From Tieghemiomyces parasiticus (lineage: Eukaryota; Kickxellomycota; Dimargaritomycetes; Dimargaritales; Dimargaritaceae), in assembly GCA_027575765.1 (NCBI GenBank), contig JANBPT010001306.1, positions 1 to 10,971 of the forward strand: a stretch of DNA of 10,971 nt, given 5' to 3'. The notes under the pieces are model-generated. The model was given only the letters and a program-made list of their open reading frames with translations. It searched no databases and was not told the DNA's origin. A program made the translations under genes and the position numbers. Position 1 is the first letter of the stretch; the number at the start of each line of letters is the position of its first letter. Shown here one piece after another: positions 9,165-10,971 of the stretch.

Positions 9165-9178
9165 TATATACACAACAA
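9165..9178 (+). promoter_or_regulatory. Upstream TATA and CAA motifs of the tRNA-Ser gene
   Basis: TATATA at 9165-9170 lies 28 to 23 bases before the mature tRNA, and CAACAA at 9173-9178 lies 20 to 15 bases before it. This TATA-plus-CAA layout is known from tRNA genes of fission yeast and plants, where it positions TFIIIB and the transcription start. Confidence 0.55.
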
Positions 9179-9192
9179 AAATTCACACGGCA

Positions 9193-9274
9193 GACAGCTT
9201 GCCAGAGTGGTTAATGGGTATGACTAGAAATCATATGGGATCTTCCCGCGCAGGTTCAAATCCTGCAGCTGTCG
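9193..9274 (+). tRNA. tRNA-Ser (anticodon AGA)
   Basis: An 82-nt class II tRNA without an intron. The acceptor stem pairs GACAGCT (9193-9199) with AGCTGTC (9267-9273), and the discriminator base is G (9274), as usual for tRNA-Ser. The D arm carries the A box TGCCAGAGTGG (9200-9210). The anticodon loop CTAGAAA has anticodon AGA (9226-9228), reading TCT and, after A34-to-inosine editing, TCC and TCA. A long variable arm (GGGA-TCT-TCCC) marks the Ser/Leu class. The T arm GCAGG-TTCAAAT-CCTGC contains the B box GGTTCAAATCC (9253-9263). CCA is not encoded, as in eukaryotes. A T5 terminator follows at once. An identical inverted copy lies at the right end of the window. Confidence 0.97.
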
Positions 9275-9279
9275 TTTTT
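9275..9279 (+). terminator. RNA polymerase III terminator (T5) of tRNA-Ser
   Basis: TTTTT directly follows the discriminator base of the tRNA, the standard pol III stop signal. Confidence 0.85.
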
Positions 9280-9652
9280 AAGTTTATGGAGCCAGCTGGT
9301 TGCGACTGAGTGGTATATAATACTCCTCTATATATTCGACCCCTTCAATTATCTGTTCTCCTGGCAATCCTGTTCGCAGCCTGCTGAGCGTAATTATTTT
9401 ATTGACCTCCAGCCATTACTTTGCTGCCCCCCTTCACTGAGTCTTTAAACCTAACTCTATCTGCATAATGCTTCACGCCTTCTGCTGTCACCAAATATTT
9501 ATTTCACCACAGTCACGTCATTGCCTAATGTTATCAACCTCTTCTATATATACCTCTAGCTAAGGGGGCAGTGTCTGTATCTGTGCCTGTAAGTTATTCC
9601 ATGCCTGTGTCTGCCATTGATAATGTGCATAGCCTGTAAATGTCTCTTCTGT
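9280..9652. other. AT-rich non-coding stretch after the tRNA
   Basis: No ORF is supported. TATA-like motifs occur at about 9313-9319 and 9545-9551, and the stretch 9571-9617 is an irregular CTGT/TCTG-rich simple repeat. Old LTR or transposon remains are possible but no boundaries could be found. Confidence 0.4.
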
Positions 9653-9785
9653 TGTGATGATTGGCAACCACCACATTAGATTAGCCTAAGGTAAAGTCCT
9701 AATCTGCTATTTCAGAACTATAAATTCTGTGATAGGAGAATAGCCTTTTGGGTATGGTATTAGACTTGGGCCTAATATCAGCACA
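9653..9785 (+). mobile_element. 133-bp small mobile element, copy 1 (solo-LTR-like or MITE-like)
   Basis: About 89% identical (14 differences in 133 bp by eye) to 9881-10013 in the same orientation. It starts TGTGATGAT and ends ATCAGCACA; the two ends are inverted repeats matching at 8 of 9 positions. It holds a TATAAAT box (9719-9725) inside a hairpin (9704-9738). Its flanks (tctgt left, tccat right) match at only 3 of 5 bases, so the target duplication is decayed or absent. It has no coding capacity. TG...CA ends suit an LTR; the short inverted ends also suit a MITE. Confidence 0.6.
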
Positions 9786-9880
9786 TCCATACTACTTAAA
9801 AAGCTGAATGGCCCATTATAACATTAATTGTGTACGTGTTTAATTTAATACCTTACTAAAGGTCCAATTTACTTTAAGTC

Positions 9881-10013
9881 TGTGGTGATTGGGAACCACC
9901 ACATTAGATTTTCCTAAGGTAAAGTCCAAGTCTACTATTCCAGAGCCATAAATTCTGTGATAGTAGAATAGCCTTTTGGTTATGGTATTACACTTGGGCC
10001 TAATATCAACACA
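9881..10013 (+). mobile_element. 133-bp small mobile element, copy 2, with 5-bp target duplication
   Basis: It starts TGTGGTGAT and ends ATCAACACA, with inverted ends matching at 8 of 9 positions. It is flanked on both sides by AAGTC (9876-9880 and 10014-10018), a perfect 5-bp duplication. TG...CA termini plus 5-bp duplications are the usual signs of an LTR retrotransposon insertion, so a very short solo LTR is the first guess; a non-autonomous DNA transposon with 5-bp duplications is the alternative. Its first 23 bases form a perfect hairpin (TGTGGTG / CACCACA), and 9932-9966 forms another (CTACTAT / ATAGTAG). Confidence 0.7.
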
Positions 10014-10018
10014 AAGTC

Positions 10019-10314
10019 CACTTTCCCACAATCCCACTTGGTTAATTACCTTATTATCTATCCTCTTCAGCTTGTCATTTGGGTTGCACAAACCCATTAT
10101 AGTAATGTGCAAGTATGAGTGTATATGTATTATGCATGCTAGGGGTGGTTTATGTGTGGTATGGGTATGTACTCCAATGGATAGGGGCCATATAACAAAG
10201 GCCAAGAAAGACTTCTAAGGTAAAGAAATCAAGGAGAATAGAGCATTAACTTGTATACTAGAAAAATCTAAGATTATGAACAACCTGTCAGCCTTAAGTG
10301 TGTGGGCATGGGCA
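10019..10314. other. AT-rich non-coding stretch
   Basis: No ORF with an ATG start and protein character, no RNA gene and no clear repeat boundary was seen here. It separates the 133-bp element from the SINE-like stretch. Confidence 0.4.
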
Positions 10315-10502
10315 ACAAGATGGTCATTTAGTACAGTGGAGGGACCTGCTGCTAGCTCCTCCTTCATGATTGGGAGGACCTGGGTTCTAGCCAAGTTTAA
10401 TTTTGAAGCTGAAATGTTTCTGCCTTCTCAATAATGAAGGCATGATCAATTTGTAATAGAGGTCTGATAGCTTTAGTAAAACCAGGCCTCCATTAAAAAA
10501 AA
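10315..10502 (+). mobile_element. tRNA-derived SINE-like element
   Basis: A pol III A-box-like TAGTACAGTGG (10329-10339) is followed 43 bases later by a B-box-like GGTTCTAGCCA (10383-10393; one mismatch to the GTTCRANNC core). Between them is a 6-bp stem, TCCTCC (10357-10362) and GGAGGA (10373-10378). No acceptor stem can be paired, so this is not a working tRNA. A non-coding body follows and ends in a run of eight A (10495-10502). A tRNA-like head, unrelated body and A tail are the architecture of a SINE. The box spacing is close to that in the nearby tRNA-Ser (42), suggesting a class II (Ser/Leu) tRNA ancestor. No target duplication was found, and there is no second copy in the window. Confidence 0.4.
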
Positions 10503-10565
10503 GGAACACTGACTCTTCCTTATATGATTGATGAAGACTGTCTTGCAGGAGGATTACTACAGAAA

Positions 10566-10602
10566 GTGGGGGATAGAGACACCGGATCCCCTACAGCTGT
10601 AG
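10566..10602. repeat. Overlapping inverted repeats with a perfect 12-bp palindrome
   Basis: GTGGGGGAT (10566-10574) and ATCCCCTAC (10586-10594) pair at 8 of 9 positions around an 11-base loop. The second arm overlaps a perfect palindrome, CTACAGCTGTAG (10591-10602). The two foldings exclude each other. Function is unknown; a protein-binding site or a transposon terminus are possible. Confidence 0.5.
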
Positions 10603-10886
10603 ACTCCAATGTATACTATTGTTTAGCTAAAAATCAATCTAGTACATATGAAACTAATAAGTAACCTTCTTGCATAACAGTTTCATCGTGAAGGCCATGG
10701 TTGGGCTGCAGCCTTAAACGCTTCCCAGAGTGCTCCTCAGTTACATGAGTACCACATCTGCCCAGTTCAATGTATAGCGCGAATTCTTGTGCCCGCAATG
10801 ACAGAACCCCAAACCGTAAGTAACAACGTGTGAGTATAATGGGAAAGGCAAAGGCTCTCTTCCAAACATCGATTCCGATAAAAATG
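10603..10886. other. Non-coding stretch before the inverted tRNA-Ser
   Basis: No supported ORF or RNA gene. A frame of 76 codons on the minus strand here is only a reading of the tRNA and its 3' flank. Confidence 0.4.
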
Positions 10887-10891
10887 AAAAA
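10887..10891 (-). terminator. RNA polymerase III terminator (T5) of the inverted tRNA-Ser
   Basis: The minus strand reads TTTTT four bases after the discriminator base of the inverted tRNA-Ser, so this copy too has a usable stop. Confidence 0.7.
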
Positions 10892-10895
10892 TATA

Positions 10896-10971
10896 CGACA
10901 GCTGCAGGATTTGAACCTGCGCGGGAAGATCCCATATGATTTCTAGTCATACCCATTAACCACTCTGGCAA
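10896..10971 (-). tRNA. tRNA-Ser (anticodon AGA), second copy, cut by the window end
   Basis: These 76 bases are the exact reverse complement of 9199-9274, so tRNA positions 7-82 are present and only the first six bases (5' acceptor strand) lie outside the window. Anticodon AGA, long variable arm and both internal promoter boxes are intact. The 3' flank differs from copy 1 after one base, so this is a separate locus, not a mirror of copy 1's flank. It faces copy 1 tail to tail. The truncation is very probably due to the end of the assembled contig, not a real deletion. Confidence 0.92.

Noticed and set aside
9653..10013. The two 133-bp copies as the paired LTRs of one tiny retroelement (TRIM)
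   Set aside because: No primer-binding site follows copy 1, no polypurine tract precedes copy 2, the outer flanks do not match, and copy 2 alone has its own perfect target duplication. Separate insertions fit better.
9840..10205. 121-codon minus-strand frame
   Set aside because: It starts at TTG and runs through the 133-bp element, which is non-coding.
10315..10395. A functional tRNA gene at the A-box/B-box-like motifs
   Set aside because: No acceptor stem, no proper anticodon arm and a B-box mismatch. A tRNA-derived repeat explains it better.
10741..10971. 76-codon minus-strand frame
   Set aside because: It is a translation through the inverted tRNA-Ser and its flank.
1..10971. CRISPR array, rRNA, prophage or bacterial operon
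   Set aside because: No regularly spaced short repeats, no rRNA motifs, no ribosome-binding sites, and the tRNA and genes are of eukaryotic type.

Overview
The window reads as nuclear DNA of a eukaryote, most likely a fungus and possibly an early-diverging one. The reasons are an intronless mitochondrial-type pentatricopeptide repeat (PPR) protein, a small Ser/Thr/Pro-rich secreted protein with dibasic Kex2-type sites, an RNA polymerase III tRNA-Ser gene with TATA and CAA motifs upstream and a T-run terminator, and short LTR-like and tRNA-SINE-like repeats. The species cannot be named from sequence alone.

Layout. Bases 1-236 are a repeat whose second copy (about 95% identical by eye) lies at 5606-5840. 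Between them sit a long stretch without a supportable gene (237-2895), one small secreted-protein gene on the minus strand (2983-3573) with a TATA box upstream, and a stretch (about 4030-5600) with only short open segments, some of which might be a decayed or spliced secreted gene. Bases 6059-8476 (minus) hold the main gene, an 805-residue PPR protein with a mitochondrial-type N-terminus. From about 8.57 kb the DNA becomes AT-rich and non-coding. It then carries a tRNA-Ser(AGA) gene (9193-9274, plus), two 133-bp repeats with inverted ends of which one has a perfect 5-bp target duplication (9653-9785 and 9881-10013), a tRNA-derived SINE-like stretch (about 10315-10502), a palindromic site (10566-10602), and a second, inverted tRNA-Ser(AGA) cut by the window end (10896-10971).

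The genes do not form a pathway. The PPR protein would act on mitochondrial RNA, the small protein would be exported, and the tRNA decodes serine in the cytosol. The most distinctive observations are two. First, both window ends are exact 77-nt matches to internal sequence, which suggests the window is a whole assembly contig broken at repeats. Second, a cluster of small mobile elements lies between two convergent identical tRNA-Ser genes.
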